Below, one piece after another: positions 18,109-27,374 of a DNA stretch of 64,000 nt. Source of the stretch: Stramentimicrobium sp964433555 (GTDB taxonomy: Bacteria; Atribacterota; Phoenicimicrobiia; Phoenicimicrobiales; Stramentimicrobiaceae); contig CAYSRG010000006.1 of assembly GCA_964433555.1 (NCBI GenBank), forward strand, positions 1 through 64,000, read 5' to 3'. Numbering within the stretch: the stretch's first letter is position 1; every line of letters starts with the position of its first letter. The notes below the pieces were generated by a model that saw only the letters and a list, made by a program, of their open reading frames with translations, searched no databases and had not been told where the DNA came from. Both the position numbers and the translations under genes were made by a program.

Positions 18109-19104
18109 TTACCTTATTCCTTTATCAGCTAATGGAGCTACTATATCAATGTTGTCCTTACTGATTAGGCCACCACCAGTATCAATATGCAGTCCTGAGA
18201 AGCCATACATCTTAGTTAAATAGATTTGCATAACTGGCAGAAAGCCCTGTAAGAATGGTTGTTGATCTAATACTAAATCAGTATAACCGGTTTTTATGCT
18301 TTCTACCACTGGCGCGGATAAGTCGAAGCCAGCTCCAAAAATATCATCAGGGCCTAAGCCGGCTGTCTCAAAATAAACCCGTTGTGAAGAGGTTAAATTC
18401 CCATGGTCAGTTACTACTACTTTACAATCGGGATTAGCCTGTAAATAACCGGCAATTACCGGTATACCAGTAGCAGCATCTTTATCCACCTCAGCTGAGA
18501 TTTCTATATAATCAACCTTCACTCCTATCTCTTCGAAAGCATCAATAACGCCTTTGGTCCTCAATCCTCGGGTTGGTTGTGATAATAAACCCCAAACAAG
18601 TGCCCTATCCCCTTCTTTTAAGCCAGCCCTTGGAATGGTGCCTGTACCGAGAGTATATCCAGATTCATAAAGTTCCTGACCCACATATCCAAATCCATTT
18701 GCAGCATAGGCTTTCTCTAGTTCAGGTAAGGTAGTGTTCTGGCTAGTAACAATAATTCCCTGCTTCTGTGCTTCTTCCACAAATGGTCGATAGGCTTCAT
18801 CTCCAGGATGTCCCATAATAGCAATTCCATCAGGATTAGCTGCTACAGCCTGTTGAAATTGGTCTACCATCTTTTCTGGACTCCAGTCAGACCACACATA
18901 TCTTATTTCCACCTTATCCCCTAATATTTCAGCAGCTGCTACCGCACCGTTGTAAACAACAGTGCCAAAGGTGCATCCTGGGGAACCACCCGGGAAAAAG
19001 TAAATCACTATAGTTCCCTCAGTTTGTTGTGCTATTACAGGTAAGTTTAAAAAAACTGCACTAACCAACACCAGTAATACTAAAAAGTAAATTTTCCTTA
19101 ACAT
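18109..19104 (-). CDS. CUT2-family sugar ABC transporter substrate-binding protein
   Basis: A periplasmic binding protein of the RbsB/LacI-like fold. The N-terminus is a Sec signal peptide (hydrophobic core LVLLVLVSAVFLNLPVIA, then QQTEG) with no lipobox cysteine. Its GHPGDEA and VVTDHGN regions belong to the sugar-binding fold. I chose the ATG at 19104 because AAGGAG lies six bases before it; the longer frame to 19155 would put a charged stretch ahead of the signal peptide. The ATPase and permease follow. The substrate is inferred to be L-arabinose or a similar pentose. Confidence 0.85.
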   Translation of the reverse strand: MLRKIYFLVLLVLVSAVFLNLPVIAQQTEGTIVIYFFPGGSPGCTFGTVVYNGAVAAAEILGDKVEIRYVWSDWSPEKMVDQFQQAVAANPDGIAIMGHPGDEAYRPFVEEAQKQGIIVTSQNTTLPELEKAYAANGFGYVGQELYESGYTLGTGTIPRAGLKEGDRALVWGLLSQPTRGLRTKGVIDAFEEIGVKVDYIEISAEVDKDAATGIPVIAGYLQANPDCKVVVTDHGNLTSSQRVYFETAGLGPDDIFGAGFDLSAPVVESIKTGYTDLVLDQQPFLQGFLPVMQIYLTKMYGFSGLHIDTGGGLISKDNIDIVAPLADKGIR

Positions 19105-19245
19105 TTTTTTCTCCTTCTTATATAAAATATTTTTTGCAACAAAACAAATTTTCATCTTGCTTTAATAAGCACTCTATTAGATAAGCTTTTCACCTCCTTT
19201 CCCAGTAAAATTACCCACATCTTGAGCAGATATTTTCTGATTAAA

Positions 19246-20754
19246 CTATTGTCCGATTGAAATTCTGATTACATTCCATGACAGTCTTGGCAATAAAGCC
19301 TTCAGAATTCCTTCTTCTATAACAGAATCGTTCTTTATTTCAGGTATAACTCTAAATGGGTAATCTTTTGAGTTTACTTCTTTTATATCATCATTCTGAT
19401 AAACAATATGTTCAATAATCCTAAATTCTCCAAAACCTTTTATATGATAATTAGCGATCATGTTTTCCTTCATATCCTTGTTCACAGCAAATATTGCTAT
19501 TTCATTTTTGTTGTCACTCAAAACAGCAACGGTATCTAAAATAGGCACATCGGAAAAATCTCTGCTATCATATCTAGGAGTTTCCAGGAGAGGATTCAAT
19601 ACTATTCCCCTACCATAAAGTGAGGTATGCAGATATGGATAAAAAATTGTCTGCCGCCAGGCCATTCCGTTATTTTCAGTCATAATCGGGGCAATGACAT
19701 TAACCAGTTGTGCCAGGCAGGCTATTTTTACTCTATCTGAATTTTTTAATAGGGTAATCAATAAGCTTCCCACAAGTAAGGCATCTTCTATGTTGTAAAT
19801 ATCTTCTAATTGCGGAGGAGCAATAGACCAGGGTGTTATTTTTTTATCCTGCTCTCTGGAATGGTACCAGACATTCCACTCATCAAAAGAAAGATTAATA
19901 ATTTTATTACTTCTTTTCTTAGCTTTAATGTAATCACAGGTTGCAATTATCGATTTAATAAATGCATCCATATCAAGTGATTTTGCTAAATAGTTAGGGG
20001 TATCGTTTTCAGGATTTCCATAATAACTATGGAGAGAAATATAATCTACATTTTCATAGGTATGTTCCAGTACAGTAGATTCCCATTTTGGATAGGTATC
20101 CATAAATTTATGGGAACTCCCACAGGCTACTAATTTGATGGTAGGGTCAACCAACTTTATTACCTTAGCAGTTTCACATGCTAAACGACCATATTCTTCT
20201 GCAGTCTTGTGGCCAATTTGCCAGAGGCCATCCATTTCATTGCCCAAACACCAGGTCTTTATTCCATGAGGTTCTCGATAACCATCTCTTACTCGCAAAT
20301 CACTATAATAAGTTCCACCTGGGTGATTACAGTACTCAATTAAATTTCTGGCTTCATCAACCCCTCTTGTGCCCAAATTAACTGCCAGTATTATTTCTGA
20401 GTTGACTCTTTTTGACCATTCTACAAACTCGTTGATTCCTACTTGATTGGTTTCAATAGTTCTCCAGGCAAGTTCTAATTTCCTCTTTCTTTCATTCTTG
20501 GGTCCAATACCATCCTCCCAATTGTACCCTGACACAAAGTTTCCACCTGGATACCTGATAATGGGTACCTTCAATTCTTTTACCAAATCTATTACATCTT
20601 TACGAAAACCAAGTTCATCAGCTTTGGGGTGATCTGGTTCATATATGCCACCATAAATTGCCCGTCCCAAATGTTTAATAAAGGAGCCATATATTCGATT
20701 ATCGAGCTCAGCAATTTTGTATTCTTTGTCAATTACACACTTAGCTTCCTTCAT
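19246..20754 (-). CDS. GH51 alpha-L-arabinofuranosidase (intracellular)
   Basis: A 502-residue GH51 enzyme that removes arabinofuranosyl units from short arabino-oligosaccharides. The acid/base glutamate is in LGNEMDG and the nucleophile in FDEWNVWY; RYPGGNF and HSYYGN also match. There is no signal peptide, so it acts in the cytoplasm on imported oligosaccharides. It lies 26 bases after the GH43 gene in the arabinose operon. Length and motif order are normal for the family. Confidence 0.92.
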   Translation of the reverse strand: MKEAKCVIDKEYKIAELDNRIYGSFIKHLGRAIYGGIYEPDHPKADELGFRKDVIDLVKELKVPIIRYPGGNFVSGYNWEDGIGPKNERKRKLELAWRTIETNQVGINEFVEWSKRVNSEIILAVNLGTRGVDEARNLIEYCNHPGGTYYSDLRVRDGYREPHGIKTWCLGNEMDGLWQIGHKTAEEYGRLACETAKVIKLVDPTIKLVACGSSHKFMDTYPKWESTVLEHTYENVDYISLHSYYGNPENDTPNYLAKSLDMDAFIKSIIATCDYIKAKKRSNKIINLSFDEWNVWYHSREQDKKITPWSIAPPQLEDIYNIEDALLVGSLLITLLKNSDRVKIACLAQLVNVIAPIMTENNGMAWRQTIFYPYLHTSLYGRGIVLNPLLETPRYDSRDFSDVPILDTVAVLSDNKNEIAIFAVNKDMKENMIANYHIKGFGEFRIIEHIVYQNDDIKEVNSKDYPFRVIPEIKNDSVIEEGILKALLPRLSWNVIRISIGQ

Positions 20755-20780
20755 TATTAAGCCTAAAAACCCTCCTATTG

Positions 20781-21860
20781 TTAATCTGGGACCGGGAATC
20801 CAAAATTTGGAGTCCCATCTTCATTCCAATTAAATACCTGGGCACGGGTGTGTCGATTTGGATCATAAAGAGGATCTCCAACTATATACTTATAGTTTCT
20901 GGCATGATATACTAACACATCTTTACTATTGTCTTCCGAAATAGTAAAACTATTATGTCCTGGTCCATACTGACCATTTTCCTCGTTAGTCTTAAAGGCT
21001 GGTTCGGGAGATTTATTCCATGAGTTCGAATTTAATAGATTTGCCTTATCAGAAGCAGTTATAATCCCTATACAATAATTTGAATCAGTTGCACTAGCAG
21101 AGTAGCTAATAAATATTTTATTGTTTCTCTTTATTATAGCAGGTCCTTCATTAACCCAAAATCCTATTTTCTCCCAGCTATATTCCGGGGTAGCAATCAT
21201 TACCGGTTTGCTTTTGATAGTCCATGGATTTTCCATCTCCGCAATATATAAATTGGAGGGATTGTGTAACTCATGTGTTTTTTGTGCCCATACAAAATAC
21301 CTCATCCCGTCATGTACAAAGGTTGTTGCATCTAAAGAAAAATTGGAAAAAGAGAAGTCGTCCTCTGCTGACTTTTTCATCATACCCTTTTCCTGCCAAT
21401 TGCCAGTCACCGGGTTTTCATCAGCACACTCCAATACATATGGTCGAATTCCCCATATATCTCCTTCAAATCCCCCGGCAGCAAAGTATATAAACCATTT
21501 TCCTTCAATGTAATGGATTTCTGGAGCCCAGATATGGACCGACATTTCTCCAGAATTATGCTTCCTCCAGATTGTTGCTCCATCTACTAAACCAATATCC
21601 TGTATAGTTTTTGCCCTTCTTATTTCTATGCGATCATATTCCGGGACAGAAGCAGTAAAATAATAGTAACTATCTGAATGTTTATAAATCCACGGATCTG
21701 CACGCTGTTTGATTATTGGATTCTTATACTCAACATTTTTCAAAGCAGGATTCTCTCCTTTCTGATATTCTCTAGAATCAAATTGTGCACAATAGAGAAA
21801 TTCAGTAAACACAAGCGAGACCAATAATATTGATATCAATAAAAATCTGAACATTTTCAT
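20781..21860 (-). CDS. GH43 family arabinan/arabinofuranoside hydrolase (exported)
   Basis: A 359-residue five-bladed propeller GH43 enzyme. Residues 1-25 are a signal peptide ending near FLYCAQ. The catalytic Asp is in RADPWIY, the second carboxylate in SLDATTFVHDG, and the acid Glu in NEGPAIIKR. WAPEIHYIEGKWFIYFAA is a typical GH43 blade. It probably trims arabinan or arabinoxylan outside the cytoplasmic membrane, feeding the CUT1 importer encoded just upstream. Cleavage mode (endo or exo) is not decidable by eye. Confidence 0.85.
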   Translation of the reverse strand: MKMFRFLLISILLVSLVFTEFLYCAQFDSREYQKGENPALKNVEYKNPIIKQRADPWIYKHSDSYYYFTASVPEYDRIEIRRAKTIQDIGLVDGATIWRKHNSGEMSVHIWAPEIHYIEGKWFIYFAAGGFEGDIWGIRPYVLECADENPVTGNWQEKGMMKKSAEDDFSFSNFSLDATTFVHDGMRYFVWAQKTHELHNPSNLYIAEMENPWTIKSKPVMIATPEYSWEKIGFWVNEGPAIIKRNNKIFISYSASATDSNYCIGIITASDKANLLNSNSWNKSPEPAFKTNEENGQYGPGHNSFTISEDNSKDVLVYHARNYKYIVGDPLYDPNRHTRAQVFNWNEDGTPNFGFPVPD

Positions 21861-21922
21861 TTTAGATAAATTATTATAATTATTATAATTATACCTATCT
21901 TGGGAGAGAACATGCCATATAA

Positions 21923-22780
21923 TTACTGTTTAACGCCCCCAGCTGTCAAACCTTCAATAAATGCCTTTTGATTCATAAAAAAGAGCACAGCAACTGGGAT
22001 TACCGAAATAACTGCACCGGGCATAATCATATCATAAGAATTTCCATAGGGAGTAAGAAGCGACATAAGACCAATCGGTAAAGTCAGTTTATCAGAAGAC
22101 CTTAACACAACCAAAGGCCATACAAAAGTATTCCAGCTTGTTAAAGCCATTAGTATAGTCATTGCACCGAAAGCTGGTTTCATTAGTGGAACAACTATTT
22201 TAAAAAATATCCTGAATTCACCACAACCGTCAACCCGAGCAGCCTCTATTAAATCTCTTGGAATTCCCATAGCATACTGCCTGAAAAAGAAAATCGCAAA
22301 TGGTGAAACTGCAAATGGTAAAACAACACCCAGATAGGTATTCATCAGTTTCAATTCAATCATCAATCTATATAGCGGAAGTAATAATATTTCTAACGGA
22401 ACCATCATCACCAGCAATACCAGCAAAAAAAGAAATCTTCTCCCTCGAAACTTATAAACAGCAAGTCCGTAACCAACCAAAGATGAAAAAAATACTGAAA
22501 ATGAGGTATAAATCGCCGTAATAATCAGGCTGTTTTTAAACCAGCTTAGATATCTATTATCTTCAAAAAATAATATCCTATAATTATTTAAAGTCATGAT
22601 ATCAAAATCTATTTCTAAGGTAAGCCCTTTTCGGAGCATTTCCTGACCTGGCTTAAATGAAGTAATTACCATGAAAAAAAATGGAGCTAGATAAAGTAAG
22701 CAAATAAAAACTAATACTGCCAATGATAGGTAAAATCCAGTTTTATTTTGCCTTGTCCTATTCTGATATTTATATTCCAT
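21923..22780 (-). CDS. CUT1-family oligosaccharide ABC transporter permease (MalG type)
   Basis: A six-segment MalG-type permease. The EAA loop reads EAARVDGCGEFRIFFKIVVP, as expected for contact with the ATPase. The ATG at 22780 comes five bases after the upstream permease stop codon, with GAGAG nearby; a TTG at 22807 would overlap that gene. It pairs with the MalF-type permease and binding protein as an arabino-oligosaccharide importer. No ATPase is encoded in this operon for it; the MsmK-like ATPase at 47255 is a candidate. Confidence 0.87.
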   Translation of the reverse strand: MEYKYQNRTRQNKTGFYLSLAVLVFICLLYLAPFFFMVITSFKPGQEMLRKGLTLEIDFDIMTLNNYRILFFEDNRYLSWFKNSLIITAIYTSFSVFFSSLVGYGLAVYKFRGRRFLFLLVLLVMMVPLEILLLPLYRLMIELKLMNTYLGVVLPFAVSPFAIFFFRQYAMGIPRDLIEAARVDGCGEFRIFFKIVVPLMKPAFGAMTILMALTSWNTFVWPLVVLRSSDKLTLPIGLMSLLTPYGNSYDMIMPGAVISVIPVAVLFFMNQKAFIEGLTAGGVKQ

Positions 22781-22784
22781 TATT

Positions 22785-23684
22785 CTAGCTCTCTTTAAAA
22801 AATCCAAATATCTTTAACTGAATAAGATTAACTGTCATAATGATTATGAGCAAGGTAATGCCAATAGCTGAGGCAAAACCAAAATTATTATAATTAAATC
22901 CAGTTTGATAGATATAAGCTACCAGGGTTAAACCAATATCTCCCGGAGACCTGGAAGTCCAGTAAGCAAAGCTTTCTGCAAACATAGAAAATCCACCGAA
23001 TACACTGATTGTGGTGACAAAAATAATAACCGGTTTCAATGACGGTACAGTTATATGAAAAAATTTCTGTAAACCATTTGCTCCATCAATATCTGCTGAT
23101 TCATACAATTCGTTAGGAATTCCCTGAAGACCAGCTAGAAAGTATATTATATTAACCCCAGTCCATCTCCACACACATAAGACAACCATTGCCAGCATAC
23201 CAGTCCATTTTCCCTGCAACCAAACTGCTGGCTCCAATCCAAACCAGCCAATAATATTATTAAATAATGCAGTGGGCTGAGTACCAAAAGCAAACCTGAA
23301 AAACATGCCACCTACTATTACTGAAGTTAGAGCAGGCATGAACAATGTTGACCTGAACATATTACGTCCCGGTAAATTTTTATTATTTAATAATACTGCC
23401 AAAACTAATGGAAGAGGAATTAATATAGCTATTGTAAGAAATGTATAGGTGAAACTTACTCTTAAAGCATTGTAATAATGAGGATTCAATAAATTCCTGT
23501 AATTTTTAAATCCGACGAAGGTTACATCTCTAAATCCTGCTATATCCTGAAAACTCATGATTATAGCAGAAATAATTGGATATAAAAAAAATAATAAAAA
23601 GGTAATTATAAAAGGTAAAACAAAAATATAAGGAATTACTGTTAAAGAATTTATGGTATTATGGGTTTTCTTAATCATATGCAT
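22785..23684 (-). CDS. CUT1-family oligosaccharide ABC transporter permease (MalF type)
   Basis: A 299-residue permease with six predicted membrane helices. The EAA loop is ESADIDGANGLQKFFHITVP. It lies between the binding protein (with a hairpin in the gap) and the MalG-type permease. An ATG and a second ATG two codons later are both possible starts; GGTGG precedes them. The substrate is probably arabino-oligosaccharides, by neighbourhood with GH43 and GH51. Confidence 0.87.
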   Translation of the reverse strand: MHMIKKTHNTINSLTVIPYIFVLPFIITFLLFFLYPIISAIIMSFQDIAGFRDVTFVGFKNYRNLLNPHYYNALRVSFTYTFLTIAILIPLPLVLAVLLNNKNLPGRNMFRSTLFMPALTSVIVGGMFFRFAFGTQPTALFNNIIGWFGLEPAVWLQGKWTGMLAMVVLCVWRWTGVNIIYFLAGLQGIPNELYESADIDGANGLQKFFHITVPSLKPVIIFVTTISVFGGFSMFAESFAYWTSRSPGDIGLTLVAYIYQTGFNYNNFGFASAIGITLLIIIMTVNLIQLKIFGFFKES

Positions 23685-23724
23685 TTAAACCACCAGACGT
23701 TCATAGAATTAAAAATCATGAACT

Positions 23725-23766
23725 CCTTTTATGTGCAGGGTTATAAACATCCCTGCACATAAAAGG
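23725..23766 (-). other. Hairpin after oligosaccharide-binding protein gene (no T-tract)
   Basis: A perfect 16-bp stem (23725-23740 and 23751-23766) with a 10-base loop, between the binding-protein stop at 23802 and the permease start at 23684. No T-run follows on the minus strand. Such a structure usually protects the upstream binding-protein mRNA from 3' decay. Confidence 0.75.
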
Positions 23767-23801
23767 CAACAGTCAAAATTGTTAGAGATTTAACTGTTCT
23801 T

Positions 23802-25097
23802 TTATTGCATAGCACGTAGTTCATCCGCAATTTGTTTTAATACTTCTTCAGGGGTTGCAGTCTGTTGGGCAATTGTCCTATAGGAAGCCTCTGATTTAAG
23901 TAAATTAATTGCAGCTGGATAAATTTCAGTAATTACAGTTGGATTAATTTCATCCCTAACCTCTAAAAGCACATCGAAAAGATCAATCCCATTTACAAAG
24001 TAATCTGTAAATACATTTGGCTCGGACATTTCTGGAGCATCCCAAACATCCCATCTCAATGGATCAAATCCAAGTACTGTATAGGTCTTGATAGTACCTT
24101 CTTCAGATAATTTTGCAGCCGCTAAAAATTCTTTCGCTAATTCCTGGTGTTTGCATTGATTGGTAATAGAAGTACCGGTTCCGCCCATACCTGCAGACCT
24201 TGTTCCTCCTTCTGTCCAGGCAGGTGCAGGTGCAACAAGTATTTTCCCTTTCAAATCAGGCATGTAATCAGTAAACCTATTTAAATACCAAAATGGCATT
24301 TGAACTGATGCTGCTCCACTATTATTCATAAAAGCCCAGAATTCTTCAGAGTGTGTATATCCACCCGGACAGGAAACTGCAATTTTATCTACATTTACCC
24401 AATCTGACAGGGTTTGTAAGATATCAATATTTGTTGGATTATCAAGAATAACCTCTCCGTCTGAACTAAATATATCAGAACCAGCTTTGATTATTTCCTG
24501 ATAAAGGGTCCAGTGTTCGGTAACCTCTACTACAGTAAAAGGTATACCTGTTTCTTCTACCACTTTTTTCCCAGCTTCTTCATAATCTGCAATTGTTTTA
24601 ATATCTTCAACATTGACCCCTGCCTTATCAAGTATTTCAGTATTGTAATACATAACTGTTGCGCCAACATGATAATCAATGCCATAATATATCCCATCTT
24701 TGGCATAACTTTCAAATCTTCCCATAATCAATTTGTCTTCCAGGGGTTCGATGATATCATTTAAAGGTACTAGAGCAGGTTTGGTTCCTTTTAGATAATT
24801 AGCATACATGCTTATTTCAATATCTGCAAGATCAGGAGCTCCTATTCCTGATTGTAAGGCGATCAGGAGATTGTTATGCATATCTTCATATGGATACACA
24901 GTACCCTCCAGCTTGAGCTGTCTATCCAGATTTTCTTTGTTCCAGGTTTCAACAGCATCTTCTAAAAACCTTTTATGACTCTCCTGGAATGTCCAGAATG
25001 TTAATTTTGTAACTTCTCCACTCTGGCAAAAAACACCACTACTTGTCAAGCAAACCAAGAAAACTATAAATGTTGCTAATATCAGAAAACGTTTCAT
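23802..25097 (-). CDS. CUT1-family extracellular sugar-binding protein (family 1 solute-binding)
   Basis: A 431-residue family-1 solute-binding protein. Residues 1-24 are a Sec signal peptide; a Cys occurs in GVFCQ but the preceding Phe does not fit a lipobox, so I read it as a soluble periplasmic protein. The mature start VTKLTFWTF and the GMGGTGTSI segment fit sugar-binding members. AAGGAGAG precedes the ATG. It is the first gene of the arabinose operon, which then encodes both permeases, GH43 and GH51. The likely ligand is arabino-oligosaccharide. Confidence 0.87.
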   Translation of the reverse strand: MKRFLILATFIVFLVCLTSSGVFCQSGEVTKLTFWTFQESHKRFLEDAVETWNKENLDRQLKLEGTVYPYEDMHNNLLIALQSGIGAPDLADIEISMYANYLKGTKPALVPLNDIIEPLEDKLIMGRFESYAKDGIYYGIDYHVGATVMYYNTEILDKAGVNVEDIKTIADYEEAGKKVVEETGIPFTVVEVTEHWTLYQEIIKAGSDIFSSDGEVILDNPTNIDILQTLSDWVNVDKIAVSCPGGYTHSEEFWAFMNNSGAASVQMPFWYLNRFTDYMPDLKGKILVAPAPAWTEGGTRSAGMGGTGTSITNQCKHQELAKEFLAAAKLSEEGTIKTYTVLGFDPLRWDVWDAPEMSEPNVFTDYFVNGIDLFDVLLEVRDEINPTVITEIYPAAINLLKSEASYRTIAQQTATPEEVLKQIADELRAMQ

Positions 25098-25244
25098 TTT
25101 TTTCTCTCCTTCTATTTATATTTATTTTTCTTTTAAAAGCAATTCATCTACATTTTTACTATCACTTTCACCTCCTATCATTATGATTTCTGCTTCCATA
25201 AAACTCAGAAATCATTAGAGAAACATAAGATTCTATTTTCCTTT

Positions 25245-25700
25245 CTGGATACCTCATCATTTGAGAGATTATATACTAATACCATTAGACCTCCTGTGGG
25301 TTATAAAGCTCTGCTGAAAACCTTGATCTACAAAAACATGAAAAATATCTCCTATTTTTCTGATTTGGTAAGGGAATTAAGGATTATCCTGATCTGACTA
25401 TAATCTTCGGCTTTTTCAGCTGATACGGGTAATGATTTTTTTTAGAAGGTGAGAAATGCTCTGGTTGATCAGTTCATTAGGTTGGGTTAAATTAAGGGTG
25501 CTTATCACGCCTTTGATCATATAAATATCCCGGTCAAGCAAGGTGAAAGAGAACAACCTCAAGATTTCTGTTAGATGCCTATTCAAGAAGAATGGAATAG
25601 AAAAACGCTTTATCTGAATTACCCATCATAGAAGGAACCAGTCCGGTTAATGTAGAAGACAGTCGGGTGATAATCCCTCACTATTGGTTACCTTAAATAC
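25245..25700 (+). pseudogene. Decayed IS transposase remnant (IS4/IS5-like)
   Basis: Reading the plus strand in pieces gives RPPVGYKALLKTLIYKNM then ISYFSDLVRELR (25287 onward), PDLTIIFGFF one frame over (25388 onward), and RNALVDQFIRLG, stop, IKGAYHAFDHINIPVKQ back in the first frame (25452 onward). This pattern of a basic PVGY(K)-LLKTLIYK start, a DLVRELR helix and an Asp in a beta strand is familiar from DDE transposases of the IS4/IS5 supergroup. At least two frame changes and several stops make it dead. No terminal inverted repeats were found. It lies between the arabinose promoter and the first gene of the operon. Confidence 0.6.
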
Positions 25701-26051
25701 TGCCAGAACAGGAAACAAAGATAGGATTCGCTTTGTGAAATCTTTTCTTCCAAATATATATTTTTAAAGAGCGAATTTTCTGAAAGGCTGTTTATCTATT
25801 TGTTATTTATAAATTTGCATTTTAATCCAGGATTTTTTTTGTAAGGGCTTTGTCATTATCAATATTTTCTTCTTGGCTTGACTACTTCCCAGAAATATCG
25901 TTTGGGTAGAAACTGTGATAAAAATTTATTTGATTGCTTTTATTGGTAAGATGGTTTAAGAAATAAATATATTAAAATTTTTAAAGTAAAGATAGATAAT
26001 TACTAAGGACTATCTTCTGTAGGTAATAAACATTTTATTTAAGTAAACATA

Positions 26052-26065
26052 TACGGACAACCGTA
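26052..26065. promoter_or_regulatory. Candidate AraR-type operator
   Basis: TACGG-ACAA-CCGTA, a 5-bp inverted repeat, with the neighbouring CGTACAAC adding a direct repeat of CGGACAAC. The TTGTACGG and TTGTCCGTA half-sites read on the minus strand resemble Firmicute AraR boxes. It starts about 5 bases downstream of the -10 box of the promoter at 26071-26099, covering the expected transcription start: a classic repressor position. Confidence 0.6.
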
Positions 26066-26070
26066 CAACT

Positions 26071-26099
26071 ATTATAATTTTCTTTTATAGTGTTGTCAA
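26071..26099 (-). promoter_or_regulatory. Consensus sigma-70/A promoter of the arabinose operon
   Basis: On the minus strand TTGACA (26094-26099), a 17-base spacer and TATAAT (26071-26076): a perfect consensus promoter. It points to the arabinose operon, whose first start codon is at 25097, leaving a leader of roughly 950 bases that includes the transposase remnant. The stretch 25701-26050 holds no gene I can support. Confidence 0.8.
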
Positions 26100-26206
26100 T
26101 ACTTTTTAAAATATTCCAATAAAAAAATAATAATTTTCTATCTGAACATTAATTTTTTACATAATAATGGAAAGGAATTTTGTTAGTTTATTATTTCAAC
26201 ATATTT

Positions 26207-27250
26207 TTATTGGATTGAAAAATGGTAAGTGGTGATATGGTGGTATACATTCTCGGGATATAAAATTGGGGAGATAAAGCCAGGTTCATTTATTGCATTG
26301 GGGAAATATTCTGTTTCCAGGCATAAACCGCCATATTTATTAAATAATACTCCTTCGGCACCCCTGATATCTTCCAGCATATTCCCGGAATAAAATTGAA
26401 TTCCTGGTTTGGTAGTTGAGATTTTCATAGTTCGTCCGCTTTCTGGTTCATGAAGTATTGCAGCCAGCTTTAGTTGATGGTTTAATGATTTTAATACAAA
26501 ACAATGATCATAACCACCCTGAAGTTCCATAAAATCTCTACCAATTAATTTTGTCTTAGTAAAGTCCAGGGGTGTGCCATGGACACTCTTGATTTCTCCG
26601 GTTGGAATTAAATTGTTATCAACCGGTAGGTATTCATCAGACTTAATGGTTAACTGATGATTCATAACTGTACCAGAACCTGCACCAGCCAAATTCCAAT
26701 AAGTATGATTGGTTAGATTTATTATAGTGGGTTTATCAGTACGGGCAAAATATTCAATTTTTAATTCATTATCTTCATTTAAGCTATAGTGAACTTCCAC
26801 TTCTAGGTTTCCAGGGTACCTTTCTTCTCCATCTGGACTGAGATAGGATAATCTTACTCCTGCTAAATTAAATTCCTCAATGGCTTCTGCCTGCCAGATT
26901 ACTTTATCAAATCCTTTATTACCGCCATGAAGGTGATTTAATCCCTTCTCATTACAGGCAAGGTGGTATCTTGCTCCGTCCAGCTGGAAAATTCCACCAG
27001 CAATACGATTGGCAAAACGACCAACAGTAGCACCAAAATAATAGTTATTAGTTAAATATTGTGACAAATTATCAAATCCCAGGGTGATTTCTTTAATATC
27101 ACCCTTCCTATCCGGCATCTTAAGTGAAATGAGATTACTCCCCAGAGTAATTATATTAGCAGTAATTCCACTAGAGTTTTCAATAATAAACCTTCCTACT
27201 TTTTCTCCTTCTGGAGTTGTTCCAAATAAATCTGACTTTATATTTACCAT
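26207..27250 (-). CDS. galM: Aldose 1-epimerase (mutarotase)
   Basis: A 347-residue galactose-mutarotase-type enzyme that interconverts alpha and beta anomers of aldoses. The catalytic histidine is in NHTYWNLAG and the catalytic glutamate in CLETEYFPNA; GATVGRFANRI and GGYDHCFVL are further family marks. No signal peptide, so cytoplasmic. It lies just upstream of the arabinose promoter but has its own position on the minus strand, and may serve L-arabinose as well as glucose or galactose. Confidence 0.92.
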   Translation of the reverse strand: MVNIKSDLFGTTPEGEKVGRFIIENSSGITANIITLGSNLISLKMPDRKGDIKEITLGFDNLSQYLTNNYYFGATVGRFANRIAGGIFQLDGARYHLACNEKGLNHLHGGNKGFDKVIWQAEAIEEFNLAGVRLSYLSPDGEERYPGNLEVEVHYSLNEDNELKIEYFARTDKPTIINLTNHTYWNLAGAGSGTVMNHQLTIKSDEYLPVDNNLIPTGEIKSVHGTPLDFTKTKLIGRDFMELQGGYDHCFVLKSLNHQLKLAAILHEPESGRTMKISTTKPGIQFYSGNMLEDIRGAEGVLFNKYGGLCLETEYFPNAINEPGFISPILYPENVYHHITTYHFSIQ

Positions 27251-27374
27251 CTATTTATAGACCTTGGAATACCTTTTATTCTATATTATATAACATAATT
27301 GTTAAATTATTTATTTGGTTAAAATAATCTTTATTAAATCTCAAAAAAACTGATTTCAATTTTTAATGTCTGAA

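Noticed and set aside
25420..25640. Stop-free minus frame of about 65 codons in the transposase remnant (ends KKIITRIS)
   Set aside because: The plus strand in the same place gives transposase-like sequence in several frames; the minus frame has no recognisable family and no start.
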